Positions 17,305-26,971 of a stretch of 64,000 bases of DNA are shown here, piece by piece. The first letter of the stretch is position 1. Every line of letters begins with the position of its first letter. The stretch spans positions 124,692 to 188,691 of the forward strand of contig NZ_JAABOK010000005.1 in NCBI RefSeq assembly GCF_009928525.1. The letters are read 5' to 3'. The notes beneath the pieces are model-generated. The model had not been told where the DNA came from, made no database searches, and was given only the letters and a program-made list of their open reading frames with translations. This DNA is from Chitinophaga solisilvae. GTDB lineage: Bacteria > Bacteroidota > Bacteroidia > Chitinophagales > Chitinophagaceae. The position numbers and the translations under genes were made by a program.

Positions 17305-18723
17305 ATGTCGCAAGATCAGCATTATAGCTTTTTCCAGAGTGTGGAAAGAAGTTTCGACAAAGCAGCTGCATTCACCAAATGGGACAAGGGTATCCTGGAG
17401 CAGATCAAAGCCTGCAACGCGGTTTACCAGATCAAGTTTCCGGTGAGAATCGGTGATACAGTGCAGGTAATCGAAGCATACCGTGTGCAGCATTCCCATC
17501 ACAAACTGCCTTGTAAAGGTGGTATACGCTTCAGTGATGAAGTAAATCAGGACGAAGTAATGGCACTGGCTTCCCTGATGACCTACAAATGCGCCATTGT
17601 AAATGTGCCTTTTGGTGGAGCTAAAGGTGGTCTGAAAATCAATCCCCGCAACTATACTCCCTTCCAGCTGGAAGCTATTACCCGCCGCTATACTGCGGAA
17701 CTGGTAAAGAAAAACTTCATCGGCCCCGGTACCGACGTTCCTGCGCCGGATTACGGAACCGGTGAAAGAGAAATGAGCTGGATCCTCGACACATATATGA
17801 GCTTACGTCCGGGTGAAATCGACGGTTACGGTTGCGTTACCGGTAAACCCGTTTCCCAGGGTGGTGTACGCGGCCGTACAGAAGCTACCGGCCTCGGTGT
17901 ATTCTATGGTCTGCGTGAACTGTGCAATATCAAGGAAGACATGGACCGTCTGGGCCTGACTACCGGTATTGAAGGTAAAAGAGTGATTGTACAGGGTATG
18001 GGTAACGTAGGTTATCATGCCGCCAAGTACTTCCACGAAGCAGGCGCTAAAGTGATCTGCCTCATCGAATGGGATGGCGCCATCTTCAACGAAAATGGCC
18101 TCAACCCTGATGAAGTACTGAAACATAAAAAAGCAACCGGTTCTATCAACAACTTCCCGGGTTCTGCCAACCTGAACAAAAACACAGACGGCCTGGAGCT
18201 GGAATGCGAAATCCTGATCCCTGCCGCGCTGGAAAATGTTATCGATAAACACAACGCACCCAATATCAAGGCTAAAATCATCGGTGAAGCAGCCAACGGT
18301 CCGCTGACGCCTGAAGCAGATGAAATCCTGAATAAGAAAGGTGTAATCGTTGTTCCGGATATGTTCCTGAACGCCGGCGGTGTAACCGTTTCCTACTTCG
18401 AATGGCTGAAGAACCTGAGCCACGTGCGTTATGGCCGTCTGGGCAAACGCTTCGATGAAAATATGAATATCCACATCTTACAGACTATCGAAGACCTGAC
18501 CGGTAAAAAAGTGTCTGAGAAAGAAAGAAAATTCATCGCACATGGTGCGGATGAAGTGGATCTGGTATACTCCGGTCTGGAAGAAACCATGCACACTGCG
18601 CTCCACGAAGTACGCGACGTCATGATGGCTAATCCGCAGATCCATGATATGCGTACAGCTGCTTATGTTTGCGCTATCAACAAAGTGGGTGCTGCGTACG
18701 AGCAACTGGGTATTTTCCCTTGA
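17305..18723 (+). CDS. gdhA: Glutamate dehydrogenase (Glu/Leu/Phe/Val family)
   Basis: 472 residues. It interconverts glutamate and 2-oxoglutarate plus ammonium. The catalytic segment PFGGAKGGLKINP (102-114) includes Lys107; the substrate-binding GPGTDVPAPDYGTGEREMSW follows near 137-156, and the Rossmann loop QGMGNVGYHAAKYF lies near 231-244. The length is longer than the classic 420-450 residue form, with inserts in the C-terminal half. It begins 32 bp after the ccmD-like gene and ends at a strong terminator. Confidence 0.93.
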   Translation: MSQDQHYSFFQSVERSFDKAAAFTKWDKGILEQIKACNAVYQIKFPVRIGDTVQVIEAYRVQHSHHKLPCKGGIRFSDEVNQDEVMALASLMTYKCAIVNVPFGGAKGGLKINPRNYTPFQLEAITRRYTAELVKKNFIGPGTDVPAPDYGTGEREMSWILDTYMSLRPGEIDGYGCVTGKPVSQGGVRGRTEATGLGVFYGLRELCNIKEDMDRLGLTTGIEGKRVIVQGMGNVGYHAAKYFHEAGAKVICLIEWDGAIFNENGLNPDEVLKHKKATGSINNFPGSANLNKNTDGLELECEILIPAALENVIDKHNAPNIKAKIIGEAANGPLTPEADEILNKKGVIVVPDMFLNAGGVTVSYFEWLKNLSHVRYGRLGKRFDENMNIHILQTIEDLTGKKVSEKERKFIAHGADEVDLVYSGLEETMHTALHEVRDVMMANPQIHDMRTAAYVCAINKVGAAYEQLGIFP

Positions 18724-18759
18724 TCTGATCAGTACAGTTATTATTGTTATAAAGCTGAT

Positions 18760-18790
18760 AAAACCTCTGCCTCCGGCAGGGGTTTTATTT
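18760..18790 (+). terminator. Bidirectional intrinsic terminator after gdhA
   Basis: AAAACCTCTGCC (18760-18771) pairs with GGCAGGGGTTTT (18775-18786), loop of three bases, followed by T-rich DNA. It separates gdhA from the convergent HSDR_N gene and reads as a terminator on both strands. Confidence 0.88.
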
Positions 18791-18810
18791 TGGGGAGAGA
18801 AGTGCAGGCA

Positions 18811-19254
18811 TCAGCCATAGGCAGGCATTTCGAACATAAATACCCATTGCTGCTGCTCCTGCCGGTACGTGCAGCAGAAGGTATTGACGCCGTTGGTCAT
18901 CACCAGGTAGCGGGCGGGTATCACCATATTGTAACGCACCACCTGTTCCAGCGTCTGCTGCGTGATGGGCACATTCATTTCCTTGCATTCCACCAGCATC
19001 CAGGGCTCCATGCTGCGGTTATAAATCACAATGTCAAACCGCTTTTTCATCTCCCCCAGATATATCTCCCGCTCTATACCTATCAGCGCCTGCGGATACG
19101 ATAACGTTTTCACGAGGTAGTTCAGGAAATTCTGCCTGACCCACTCTTCCGGTGTCAGCGTCACATATTTTTTCCGGAAACGGTCGAAAATGAATTCCCG
19201 GTTATTTTCCCGGGTGATCTTGAAGTCCGGTGCTGGGAAATTGATGATAATCAA
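18811..19254 (-). CDS. Stand-alone HSDR_N-type (PD-(D/E)XK) protein
   Basis: 147 residues. It corresponds to the N-terminal nuclease domain of type I restriction HsdR subunits but without helicase. The PD-(D/E)XK residues can be read: Asp74 in RFDIVIYN, and Glu89-Cys-Lys91 in LVECKE. A Gln-rich stretch (ITQQTLEQVVRYN) matches the QxxxY motif that follows in HsdR. No hsdM, hsdS or helicase gene is near, so it is not part of a classic restriction system. Single-domain versions are common in Bacteroidota; role unknown. Confidence 0.85.
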   Translation of the reverse strand: MIIINFPAPDFKITRENNREFIFDRFRKKYVTLTPEEWVRQNFLNYLVKTLSYPQALIGIEREIYLGEMKKRFDIVIYNRSMEPWMLVECKEMNVPITQQTLEQVVRYNMVIPARYLVMTNGVNTFCCTYRQEQQQWVFMFEMPAYG

Positions 19255-19296
19255 CAGTGTATGGTTTGATCTGTTGCGAAGATAGCGAGGATAATA

Positions 19297-19326
19297 TTGA
19301 GAATAGCGAACAATTCCTTATATTTG
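19297..19326 (+). promoter_or_regulatory. AMP nucleosidase promoter (TTG-N19-TATATTTG)
   Basis: TTG at 19297-19299 and TATATTTG at 19319-19326, spacing 19 bp. The ATG follows at 19341, so the leader is only about 8 nt. This supports the 19341 start over the in-frame 19257 codon. Confidence 0.75.
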
Positions 19327-19340
19327 CGTGTCAAAAGGCT

Positions 19341-20111
19341 ATGAAGACAAAAGAAGAAATTGTAGCTAATTGGCTGCCCCGCTACACTGGTGAAAAATTA
19401 GAGCACTTTGGCTCCCATATTCTCCTCACCAATTTCAGTAACTACCTGACAATGTTTGCAGAATGGAACAACGTGGAAATTATAGGCGTTGGTAAACCTA
19501 TGCAATGTGCTACTGCAGGCGATATTACCATTATTAACTTCGGTATGGGAAGCCCCGGTGCGGCTACTGTTATGGATCTGCTCACGGCGATCTCCCCGAA
19601 AGCGGTATTATTCCTGGGTAAATGCGGCGGGTTGAAAAAGAAAAACCAGATCGGCGACCTCATTCTGCCTATCGCGGCTATTCGCGGTGAAGGTACTTCC
19701 AATGACTACTTCCCGCCAGAAGTGCCGGCGTTACCCGCTTTCGCACTGCAGAAGGCTATCTCCACCACCATCCGCGATGCCGGGTATGATTACTGGACCG
19801 GTACCTGCTACACTACCAACCGCCGCGTATGGGAACATGATGCGGAATTCAAGCTGTACCTCGAACGCGTCAGAGCCATGGCGGTAGATATGGAAACAGC
19901 CACTATCTTCTCCGTAGGTTTCTACAATAAAATCCCTACCGGCGCACTGCTCCTGGTTTCCGACCAGCCCATGATTCCGGAAGGTGTGAAAACAGAGGAA
20001 AGCGACAGAAAAGTAACGACCAAATTTGTAGAACGTCACCTCAGAGTAGGTATTGACTCCCTGCAGAAACTGATAGAAAGCCACCAGACGGTGAAGCACC
20101 TGCGTTTTTAG
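19341..20111 (+). CDS. amn: AMP nucleosidase
   Basis: 256 residues from the ATG at 19341. The frame extends to 19257 but that part covers the promoter. A nucleoside phosphorylase-fold enzyme hydrolysing AMP to adenine and ribose 5-phosphate. GMGSPGAATVMD (about 71-82), FLGKCGGL (about 93-100) and the purine-site AVDMETATIFSVGF (about 188-201) are clear. It is the short form seen in Bacteroidota, equivalent to the C-terminal catalytic domain of the E. coli enzyme. Confidence 0.9.
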   Translation: MKTKEEIVANWLPRYTGEKLEHFGSHILLTNFSNYLTMFAEWNNVEIIGVGKPMQCATAGDITIINFGMGSPGAATVMDLLTAISPKAVLFLGKCGGLKKKNQIGDLILPIAAIRGEGTSNDYFPPEVPALPAFALQKAISTTIRDAGYDYWTGTCYTTNRRVWEHDAEFKLYLERVRAMAVDMETATIFSVGFYNKIPTGALLLVSDQPMIPEGVKTEESDRKVTTKFVERHLRVGIDSLQKLIESHQTVKHLRF

Positions 20112-20131
20112 AATTGTTGTATCTTCCCGGT

Positions 20132-21880
20132 ATGCATTCCACGCGGGTAGAGATACAGAATATGGAAGTTGCCTTCCAGGCTCATAATACAACAGTAAAG
20201 GCTGTAAATCATCTCTCCTTGTCTATCGGCAAAGGAGAGATTGTCGGCGTAGTGGGGGAATCCGGTTCAGGCAAATCTGTTACCGCTCTCTCGCTCATGC
20301 GCCTGATACAGTCGCCGGGAAAAATTACCGGCGGCAGCATCCTCTACTATGGCGCAGATACCGCGCCGGTTAATCTCCTCCAGCTAACGGACAAGGATAT
20401 GCGGGCTTACCGCGGCAACGAAATTGCCATGATCTTCCAGGAGCCTATGACCTCTCTCAATCCGTTGCATACCTGTGGCAACCAGGTGACAGAAGCCATC
20501 CGGCTGCATAGGCGCGTATCGCGCAAAGCTGCCAGGGAACAGGCTATAGCGCTATTTACAAAAGTAAGGCTACCCGATCCGGCTGCTATGATGCGCCGGT
20601 ATCCGCATGAACTCTCCGGCGGACAAAAACAGCGCGTCATGATAGCGATGGCCATTTCCTGTGGCCCGCGGCTGCTCATAGCAGATGAACCCACCACTGC
20701 GCTGGATGTTACCGTTCAGAAAGCCATCCTGCAGTTGCTGAAGGAATTACAGCAACAGATGGATATGAGCGTACTGTTTATCACGCACGACCTCGGCGTG
20801 GTGGCGGAGATCGCCCAGCGGGTCGTCGTCATGTATAAAGGTAATATCGTGGAAGAAGGGCCGGTACAACAGGTGTTCCTGCATCCGCAGCACCCCTATA
20901 CGAAAGGGCTGCTGGCTTGCAGGCCCCCGCTGGATAAGCGCCTGACAAGGCTCCCCGTTACGCGCGACTTCATGGAAACGGACGAACGGGGACAGATATA
21001 CGAAAAGGCCGGAGCCGTGAAGGAAGTGACCGACAGGCTGATAATCAGCGAAGCCGCCCTGCAGGCAAGGCGGGACCTGCTGGCACAACGTACGCCCATA
21101 CTGGAAGTACACAACCTGCAGACCTGGTTTCCTGTAAAGAAAAGTTTTACCGGCAAAGTGCTCCAATGGGCCAAAGCGGTAGATGATGTGAGCTTCAGCG
21201 TTACCGCCGGTGAAACACTTGGCCTGGTAGGTGAGTCGGGCTGCGGCAAAACTACACTCGGCCGCTCTGTTTTAAGATTAATAGAACCAACCGGCGGCAG
21301 TATTGTTTATAAAGGGCAGGAGCTGCGGAGTTTATCGCCTGCAGGCATGCGGGCACTGCGTAAGGATATGCAGCTCATCTTCCAGGATCCCTATGCTTCG
21401 CTGAATCCGAGGAAAACCGCCGGGGCGGCTATCCTGGAGCCGATGCAGGTACATGGCCTGTATGGCAGGGAAAGCGCACAGCGGGAGAAAGTGATGGAGC
21501 TGCTGGAAAAAGTGAACCTTTTACCGGAACATTTCCAGCGCTATCCGCATGAGTTTTCCGGCGGACAGCGGCAGCGGCTGGTGATAGCGCGCGCGCTGGC
21601 AGTGGATCCGTCCTTTATTATCTGCGATGAATCCGTAGCAGCACTGGATGTAAGTGTGCAGGCACAGGTGCTGAACCTGCTCATCCGCTTACGGGAAGAA
21701 TTCGGGTTCAGCTGTATTTTCATCTCACATGACCTGTCTGTGGTGCGTTTCATCAGTGACCGTATGATGGTGATGCAACGGGGAAAAATAGTGGAAACAG
21801 GAGAGGCAGACCAGGTTTACCGGCATCCGCAGCATGCCTACACACAACAGCTGATAGCAGCTATTCCTAAGGGGATATAA
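20132..21880 (+). CDS. Fused duplicated peptide-type ABC transporter ATPase (DppD-DppF fusion)
   Basis: 582 residues from the ATG at 20132; the TTG at 20114 is a weaker option. It contains two complete ABC domains of the oligo/dipeptide family. Domain 1: [28 protein letters not shown]. Domain 2 (from about 330): [28 protein letters not shown], with Ser in place of the usual Pro after the catalytic Glu. Each ends with the HPQHxYT block of DppD/DppF. No permease or binding-protein gene lies in the window, as is usual for these fused forms in Bacteroidota. Confidence 0.9.
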   Translation: MHSTRVEIQNMEVAFQAHNTTVKAVNHLSLSIGKGEIVGVVGESGSGKSVTALSLMRLIQSPGKITGGSILYYGADTAPVNLLQLTDKDMRAYRGNEIAMIFQEPMTSLNPLHTCGNQVTEAIRLHRRVSRKAAREQAIALFTKVRLPDPAAMMRRYPHELSGGQKQRVMIAMAISCGPRLLIADEPTTALDVTVQKAILQLLKELQQQMDMSVLFITHDLGVVAEIAQRVVVMYKGNIVEEGPVQQVFLHPQHPYTKGLLACRPPLDKRLTRLPVTRDFMETDERGQIYEKAGAVKEVTDRLIISEAALQARRDLLAQRTPILEVHNLQTWFPVKKSFTGKVLQWAKAVDDVSFSVTAGETLGLVGESGCGKTTLGRSVLRLIEPTGGSIVYKGQELRSLSPAGMRALRKDMQLIFQDPYASLNPRKTAGAAILEPMQVHGLYGRESAQREKVMELLEKVNLLPEHFQRYPHEFSGGQRQRLVIARALAVDPSFIICDESVAALDVSVQAQVLNLLIRLREEFGFSCIFISHDLSVVRFISDRMMVMQRGKIVETGEADQVYRHPQHAYTQQLIAAIPKGI

Positions 21881-21918
21881 TATATAACTTGCTGGTTAAT
21901 ATTCATTTTTATCATTTT

Positions 21919-21949
21919 TTGATAGAAATGGTAATAATCAGTACCTTTG
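21919..21949 (+). promoter_or_regulatory. queA promoter (TTG-N20-TACCTTTG)
   Basis: TTG at 21919-21921 and TACCTTTG at 21942-21949, spacing 20 bp, 32 bp before the queA ATG at 21982. It excludes the upstream in-frame codon at 21889 as the main start. Confidence 0.72.
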
Positions 21950-21981
21950 CACACTCTAAAAATTTTTATTCATACCGTAAT

Positions 21982-23031
21982 ATGAAACTATCACAGTTCA
22001 AATTCGATCTTCCTTTAAATCTGATCGCACAGCACCCTTCCAAGACAAGAGATGAATCACGCTTAATGGTGGTGAATCGTAATACCGGAAAAATTGAGCA
22101 CAAGGTTTTCAAAGACATCCTGGGTTATTTCAATGACAAGGACGTTATGATTGTGAACAATACCAAGGTATTCCCTGCAAGGTTGTATGGCCGTAAGGAA
22201 AAGACAGGAGCAAAAATCGAGGTATTCCTGCTGCGTGAGCTGAACAAAGCTAACCGCCTGTGGGATGTAATCGTTGACCCGGCGCGTAAAATCCGCGTGG
22301 GTAACAAGTTGTATTTTGGTGATGACGAATCACTGGTAGCAGAGGTAATTGATAACACTACCTCCAGAGGCCGCACGATCCGTTTCTTATTCGAAGGTAA
22401 TGACGATGAGTTCAAACAGGTACTGGATACCCTGGGAGAAACACCATTGCCTAAGTATATCAAGCGCAAGCCGGAAGAAGAAGATAAAGAGCGTTATCAG
22501 ACCGTGTATGCAAAGTATGAAGGCGCAGTAGCTGCTCCTACAGCAGGTTTGCACTTCAGTCGCGAACTTATCAAGCGCCTGGAAATCAAAGGGGTGAAGT
22601 TTGCAGAAGTAACGCTGCATACAGGTTTGGGAACTTTCCGTCCTATCGAGGTGGAAGACCTGAGCAAACACAAAATGGATGCTGAGTATTTCCACATCGA
22701 AGAGCATGCCGTGAAAGTGGTGAACAAGGCGAAAGAAGAAAACCGCAGGATATGTGCCATCGGTACTACCTCCGTACGTGCGGTAGAATCTTCCGTAACT
22801 GCGCAGAACCACCTGAAAGCAGCTGAAGGCTGGACTAATACCTTCATTCATCCGCCTTATGATTTTGCTATTCCGAATGCGCTGGTAACCAACTTCCACC
22901 TGCCTAAAACCAGTCTGCTTATCATGACCTGCGCTTTTGCCGGTTATGATCTGATTATGGAAGCCTACCAGCAGGCTATTAAAGAAAAATACCGCTTTTT
23001 CAGTTATGGCGACGCCATGCTGATTATATAA
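21982..23031 (+). CDS. queA: S-adenosylmethionine:tRNA ribosyltransferase-isomerase
   Basis: 349 residues from the ATG at 21982, which gives the family-typical start [11 protein letters not shown]. It forms the epoxyqueuosine side chain in tRNA wobble position 34 using SAM. Conserved blocks: [34 protein letters not shown] (about 182-189), and the C-terminal [18 protein letters not shown]. Full length for the family. The stop codon lies a few bases before palindrome R4. Confidence 0.95.
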   Translation: MKLSQFKFDLPLNLIAQHPSKTRDESRLMVVNRNTGKIEHKVFKDILGYFNDKDVMIVNNTKVFPARLYGRKEKTGAKIEVFLLRELNKANRLWDVIVDPARKIRVGNKLYFGDDESLVAEVIDNTTSRGRTIRFLFEGNDDEFKQVLDTLGETPLPKYIKRKPEEEDKERYQTVYAKYEGAVAAPTAGLHFSRELIKRLEIKGVKFAEVTLHTGLGTFRPIEVEDLSKHKMDAEYFHIEEHAVKVVNKAKEENRRICAIGTTSVRAVESSVTAQNHLKAAEGWTNTFIHPPYDFAIPNALVTNFHLPKTSLLIMTCAFAGYDLIMEAYQQAIKEKYRFFSYGDAMLII

Positions 23032-23034
23032 TTC

Positions 23035-23162
23035 AATTACGAATTACAAATTGCGAATTACGAATTACGAATGAAGAGCGAAGACATTAGCGGATAAAGA
23101 ATTTACTTTTCCGCTAATGTCTTCGCTCTTCATTCGTAATTCGTAATTTGTAATTCGTAATT
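23035..23162. repeat. Long palindromic element R4
   Basis: Inverted repeat between the co-directional queA and ispD genes. The arms contain AATTACG and AATTGCG units plus a variant AATTACA; that variant occurs at the second position from the outside in both arms, so a point change is shared by the two sides. The core stem is GAAGAGCGAAGACATTAGCG and its complement. The left arm has one more unit than the right. ispD starts 11 bp after the right end. Confidence 0.94.
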
Positions 23163-23172
23163 TTTTTTCCTT

Positions 23173-23844
23173 ATGGGTGACAGAAAAAAGATAGCCATCA
23201 TCGTTGCCGGAGGTTCCGGAACACGGATGCAGAGCGCCGTTCCAAAGCAGTTTCTGGACCTGGCAGGCAAACCGGTGCTGCATCATACAATAGCTGCCTT
23301 TGTGCAGGCGTACCCGGATATGGAGATTGTGCTGGTATTGCCGGAAATGCACTTCAGCCATGCTGAAAGTATCCTGCAGGCATTTGATACGTTGCCGGCG
23401 GTAACGATGGTCCAGGGAGGAGAAACCCGTTTCCATTCCGTAAAGAACGGGCTGGACACAGTTAGCGGCGATGCGGTGGTATTTGTGCATGATGGCGTAC
23501 GGCCGCTGGTATCTGCTACGTTGATCCATACCTGTTATGAGGCTGCATTAAGCCATGGTAGCGCTATTCCGGTGATTGATATGAAAGACAGTATCCGGGA
23601 AATATCCGGGGAGAAGAATATGGCGGTAGACAGGGATCGTTATAAGATTATACAGACACCGCAGACATTTCTTTCTGAATTGATTCTGCCGGCCTTTGCG
23701 CTGCCCTATGATCCGTTGTTTACAGACGAAGCCACTGTAGTGGAGCGCCTGGGTCAGCCGGTGCACCTGGTGGCAGGAGAGGAGTCCAACATCAAAATTA
23801 CCAAACCGCTGGACCTGACGGTGGCAGCCGCCCTCCTCTTTTAA
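23173..23844 (+). CDS. ispD: 2-C-methyl-D-erythritol 4-phosphate cytidylyltransferase
   Basis: 223 residues. Third step of the MEP isoprenoid pathway: CTP + MEP to CDP-ME. The N-terminal nucleotide loop is IVAGGSGTRM, with the catalytic Lys in VPKQF, and VHDGVRPLVS near 100-109 is the family signature. Other MEP genes are not adjacent. No promoter is evident between R4 and the start; it may be read from queA through the palindrome or from a promoter within the A/T arm. Confidence 0.94.
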   Translation: MGDRKKIAIIVAGGSGTRMQSAVPKQFLDLAGKPVLHHTIAAFVQAYPDMEIVLVLPEMHFSHAESILQAFDTLPAVTMVQGGETRFHSVKNGLDTVSGDAVVFVHDGVRPLVSATLIHTCYEAALSHGSAIPVIDMKDSIREISGEKNMAVDRDRYKIIQTPQTFLSELILPAFALPYDPLFTDEATVVERLGQPVHLVAGEESNIKITKPLDLTVAAALLF

Positions 23845-23850
23845 AAGTGT

Positions 23851-23959
23851 ATTTTATTATTTTATTATTTGAGATTTTGTTCCAAATAAAGAAGCCCTCC
23901 GGACTTTCCGGAGGGCTTCTTTATTTGGAACAAAATCTCAAATAATAAAATAATAAAAT
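23851..23959. repeat. Perfect 52-bp-stem palindrome R9 with terminator core
   Basis: A perfect stem of 52 bp on each side (23851-23902 and 23908-23959) around a five-base loop. The inner part GAAGCCCTCCGG/CCGGAGGGCTTC is a normal GC-rich terminator stem. The outer part is A/T-rich, contains the TTTGAGATTTT unit and is also perfectly paired. It lies between the convergent ispD and Gfo/Idh genes, and its right end begins the stop codon of the latter. Confidence 0.97.
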
Positions 23960-24918
23960 TATTTGTTGATTTTGGCGAGTATCTGGTGTGCTACATCCAT
24001 GGCCTGGAGGCCGTCTATAGCATTTACGGTAACGGGTCTGTTGTGGAGAATGCTGTCGCGGAACATTTCCAGTTCCATTCTGATGGCGTTGGATTGTTTT
24101 ACTTCCGGGTTATCGATGGCGATGGTTTTTTTGCCGTTGTTGGTGTCGATATCCAGGGTGAAGAGTCCTTCGTCTTCAGGTGTTTTGAGTTTAATGATTT
24201 CTGTTTTCTTATCCAGGAAGTCGATGCCGATGTAGGCGTCTTTCTGGAAGAGGCGCATTTTGCGCATCTTTTTCAGGGAGATGCGGCTGGAGGTAAGATT
24301 GGCTACGCAGCCGTTATGGAATTCGATACGTACGTTGGCGATATCCGGGGTGTCGCTCATTACTGCTACGCCGCTGGCGGAGATACGGCTGACGGTGGAT
24401 TTCACGATACTGAGTACAATATCTATATCATGGATCATGAGATCGAGGATCACGCTGACATCGGTGCCGCGGGGATTGAATTCGGCGAGGCGGTGCACCT
24501 CGATGAACATGGGTTTCAGGTCATATCCTTTCAGTGCCAGGTAAGCGGGATTGAAGCGTTCCACATGCCCCACCTGGAATTTGATGTTGGCTTCATCCAC
24601 CAGTTTCACCAGTGTTTTAGCTTCATCCATGGTGTTGGTCATGGGTTTTTCCACAAAGATATGTTTGCCGTTGCGGATGGCGAGTTCACATAGCTTAAAG
24701 TGGTGGGTGGTGGGAGCTACGATGTCTATGGCATCCACCAGCTGTATCAGCTCTTCCGCAGTGGTATACCGGGGGATGTTGTATAGCTCTGCCACGCTGG
24801 CCGCATTGGCATTGCTGGGATCATAAAAGCCTACTACTTCCACATCCTTCATGGATACCAGCTGAGAGAGATGGATTTTGCCTAGATGTCCGACCCCGAA
24901 GATTCCTATTTTGAGCAT
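23959..24918 (-). CDS. Gfo/Idh/MocA-family oxidoreductase
   Basis: 319 residues. N-terminal Rossmann domain with GVGHLGKIH (8-16) and the family EKPMTNTMDEAKTLV block near 94-108, where the Lys of EKP is catalytic. The C-terminal half is the usual open beta sheet. GHVERFNPAY near 137-146 resembles inositol/UDP-sugar dehydrogenases such as the UDP-N-acetylglucosamine 3-dehydrogenase branch. The substrate cannot be fixed. A single gene between convergent ispD and upstream radC. Confidence 0.88.
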   Translation of the reverse strand: MLKIGIFGVGHLGKIHLSQLVSMKDVEVVGFYDPSNANAASVAELYNIPRYTTAEELIQLVDAIDIVAPTTHHFKLCELAIRNGKHIFVEKPMTNTMDEAKTLVKLVDEANIKFQVGHVERFNPAYLALKGYDLKPMFIEVHRLAEFNPRGTDVSVILDLMIHDIDIVLSIVKSTVSRISASGVAVMSDTPDIANVRIEFHNGCVANLTSSRISLKKMRKMRLFQKDAYIGIDFLDKKTEIIKLKTPEDEGLFTLDIDTNNGKKTIAIDNPEVKQSNAIRMELEMFRDSILHNRPVTVNAIDGLQAMDVAHQILAKINK

Positions 24919-24983
24919 ATTGGAACTGGATAAATAAATGCGAAAGTAATTAGATTTAGTGATTTAGCTATTTTGAAATTTAG

Positions 24984-25694
24984 TTATTTAAGCAGACCTT
25001 CTTCAGCGAGACTGTAGTATCCGGTTTCGGCTACGATAATGTGGTCCAGTATTTCCATATCGAAGAGGTGGCCGGCTTCTTTGAGTTTCTGGGTGATGCG
25101 GATATCCGCGGAGCTGGGGCGCAGGCTGCCGGAAGGGTGGTTATGGCACAGCAGCAGTTTGGAGGCGCCGGATTCCAGGGCTTCGCGGAAAATAATTTTT
25201 GCATCTACAACGGTGCCGGACATGCCGCCGTTGCTGAGGCAGCGGTAATGCAATACCTTGTTGGCATGATTGAGAAACATCACATAGAAGGTTTCGAAGC
25301 AGAGATCTGCCAGCAGGGGCTTGAAGAAGAGGGCGGCGTCTGAGCCGCAGCGGATAACGGTTTTTTTATCAATGCTGCCTGCCTGCCTGCGCCGGGCCAG
25401 TTCCATGGCCGCCATGATGGTAACGGCTTTGGCATGGCCTACGCCCCTGAGTTTCTGTAGTTTACGGAAATTTATCTTGCCCAGTTCCAGGAGGTTGTTA
25501 TTGGCCAGCTGCATGATTTCTCTGGCCAGATCCAGTGCTGATTTGCGCTGGTGGCCGGTATGCAGTAGTATGGCCAGCAGTTCGGCATCGCTGAGGGCAT
25601 GAGGACCTTTGGACATGAATTTTTCGCGCGGTTTTTCACTTTCCGGCCAGTTGCGGATGGCCAGATGGGGTACGGGCTGGGAGCTGACAAACAT
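24984..25694 (-). CDS. radC: RadC-family JAB-domain protein
   Basis: 236 residues. N-terminal helix-hairpin-helix region (LRGVGHAKAVTIMAA near 84-98) and a C-terminal JAB/MPN metalloprotease-like domain with HNHPSGSLRPSSAD (the HxHPSGxxxPSxxD motif). Annotated historically as DNA repair, but the biochemical role is not settled. The Gfo/Idh gene follows after about 65 bp on the same strand. Confidence 0.92.
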   Translation of the reverse strand: MFVSSQPVPHLAIRNWPESEKPREKFMSKGPHALSDAELLAILLHTGHQRKSALDLAREIMQLANNNLLELGKINFRKLQKLRGVGHAKAVTIMAAMELARRRQAGSIDKKTVIRCGSDAALFFKPLLADLCFETFYVMFLNHANKVLHYRCLSNGGMSGTVVDAKIIFREALESGASKLLLCHNHPSGSLRPSSADIRITQKLKEAGHLFDMEILDHIIVAETGYYSLAEEGLLK

Positions 25695-25857
25695 GGTTAT
25701 TCTGTTTATCCAAATATACGATTCCCCTGCCGGAATATTTCAGTAGCAACCCTGCATTTTTTCCGCCCCGGTTGCAGCACTTCCTGTTAAAATGGTTATA
25801 TTTATTAAGGATTGTTATGGAAAATTTTCCTCCCGGATTATCATCTGCATAAAATTG

Positions 25858-25888
25858 ATTCAAAAATAATTACACTTTATTTTTGAAT
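25858..25888. repeat. Short inverted repeat upstream of prs
   Basis: ATTCAAAAATAA (25858-25869) and TTATTTTTGAAT (25877-25888) form a perfect 12-bp stem with a 7-base loop. The surrounding intergenic stretch 25695-25974 holds no gene I can support. Too A/T-rich to be a strong terminator; it could be an operator or a worn-down palindromic element. Confidence 0.6.
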
Positions 25889-25940
25889 GATATATTTCCT
25901 GTCCGGGAAAAAAAAATCGTGCTGGTAGACTCAAAAATCA

Positions 25941-25948
25941 TAGTTTTG
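25941..25948 (+). promoter_or_regulatory. Promoter -7 element of prs
   Basis: TAGTTTTG, exact TAnnTTTG match, 26 bp before the prs start. No TTG at the proper distance upstream, so only half a promoter is visible. Confidence 0.5.
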
Positions 25949-25974
25949 CCACCTCTTTTCTCCAGTATACAAGT

Positions 25975-26934
25975 ATGCAACCTTCAGTTAAAATCTTCAC
26001 AGGTAACAGTAATCCGGCATTGGCCGAAAAAATTGCCAAAAGATATGGTAACGGACTTAATGGCCTTGGTAAATTAAAAATTCAGAAGTTCAGTGACGGC
26101 GAGTTTCAGCCCGTTTTCCTGGAAAGTATCCGTGGCGACTATGTTTTCCTTGTGCAGGGTACCAACGCCCCTTCAGATAACCTGATGGAGCTGTTGCTGA
26201 TGATAGACGCAGCCAAGCGCGCATCGGCAGGGTATATCACCGCTGTGATCCCGTATTTCGGGTTTGCCCGCCAGGACAGAAAGGATAAACCACGTGTGGC
26301 CATCGGGTCTAAACTGGTAGCCAATCTGCTGACTTCGGCAGGGGCTAACAGGGTGATTACCATGGATTTACATGCTCCGCAGATCCAGGGTTTCTTCGAT
26401 ATTCCTGTGGATCACCTGGACAGCTCGGCTATTTTTATTCCCTACATTGAGAATTTAAAGCTGGAAAATCTTACCTTTGCGTCCCCGGACGTGGGTAGTA
26501 CCAACAGGGTACGCGAAGTAGCCTCCTACTTTAATGCTGAAATGGTAATTTGTGACAAGCATCGCAAACGCGCCAATGAAATAGCCAGCATGGTAGTGAT
26601 AGGTGATGTGAAAGACCGGGACATCGTGCTCATTGACGATATTTGCGATACTGCCGGCACACTTTCCAAAGCAGCCAACCTCCTGAAGGAGAAAGGCGCC
26701 AGAAGTGTAAGGGCTTTCTGTACGCACCCCGTTTTCAGCGGCAAAGCGTATGAGAATATCGAAAATTCCGTACTGGAAGAAATCGTGGTTTGTGATACTA
26801 TTCCGATCAGACCGGAGAGTTCCAAAATTAAAGTGATCTCTGTGGCGGAACTGTTTGCAGTTGCCATCCGCAATATGCACGAAAACAAATCCATTACCAG
26901 CCTGTTTATACACAGTCAACGCAGGCAGGATTAA
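25975..26934 (+). CDS. prs: Ribose-phosphate pyrophosphokinase
   Basis: 319 residues, normal for Prs. It makes PRPP from ribose 5-phosphate and ATP. KIFTGNSNPALAEKIAKRYG at the N-terminus, the RQDRKDKPR catalytic flexible-loop region near 99-107, and the PRPP loop DRDIVLIDDICDTAGT near 217-232 are all conserved. The start follows the promoter element by 26 bp; the alternative upstream ATG at 25883 is out of frame. Confidence 0.96.
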   Translation: MQPSVKIFTGNSNPALAEKIAKRYGNGLNGLGKLKIQKFSDGEFQPVFLESIRGDYVFLVQGTNAPSDNLMELLLMIDAAKRASAGYITAVIPYFGFARQDRKDKPRVAIGSKLVANLLTSAGANRVITMDLHAPQIQGFFDIPVDHLDSSAIFIPYIENLKLENLTFASPDVGSTNRVREVASYFNAEMVICDKHRKRANEIASMVVIGDVKDRDIVLIDDICDTAGTLSKAANLLKEKGARSVRAFCTHPVFSGKAYENIENSVLEEIVVCDTIPIRPESSKIKVISVAELFAVAIRNMHENKSITSLFIHSQRRQD

Positions 26935-26971
26935 CAACGTTTTTTTATCATTTATATAAATTGTTTAAGCA

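Noticed and set aside
18811..19254. Type I restriction system
   Set aside because: Only the HSDR_N domain is present; no helicase, methylase or specificity genes.
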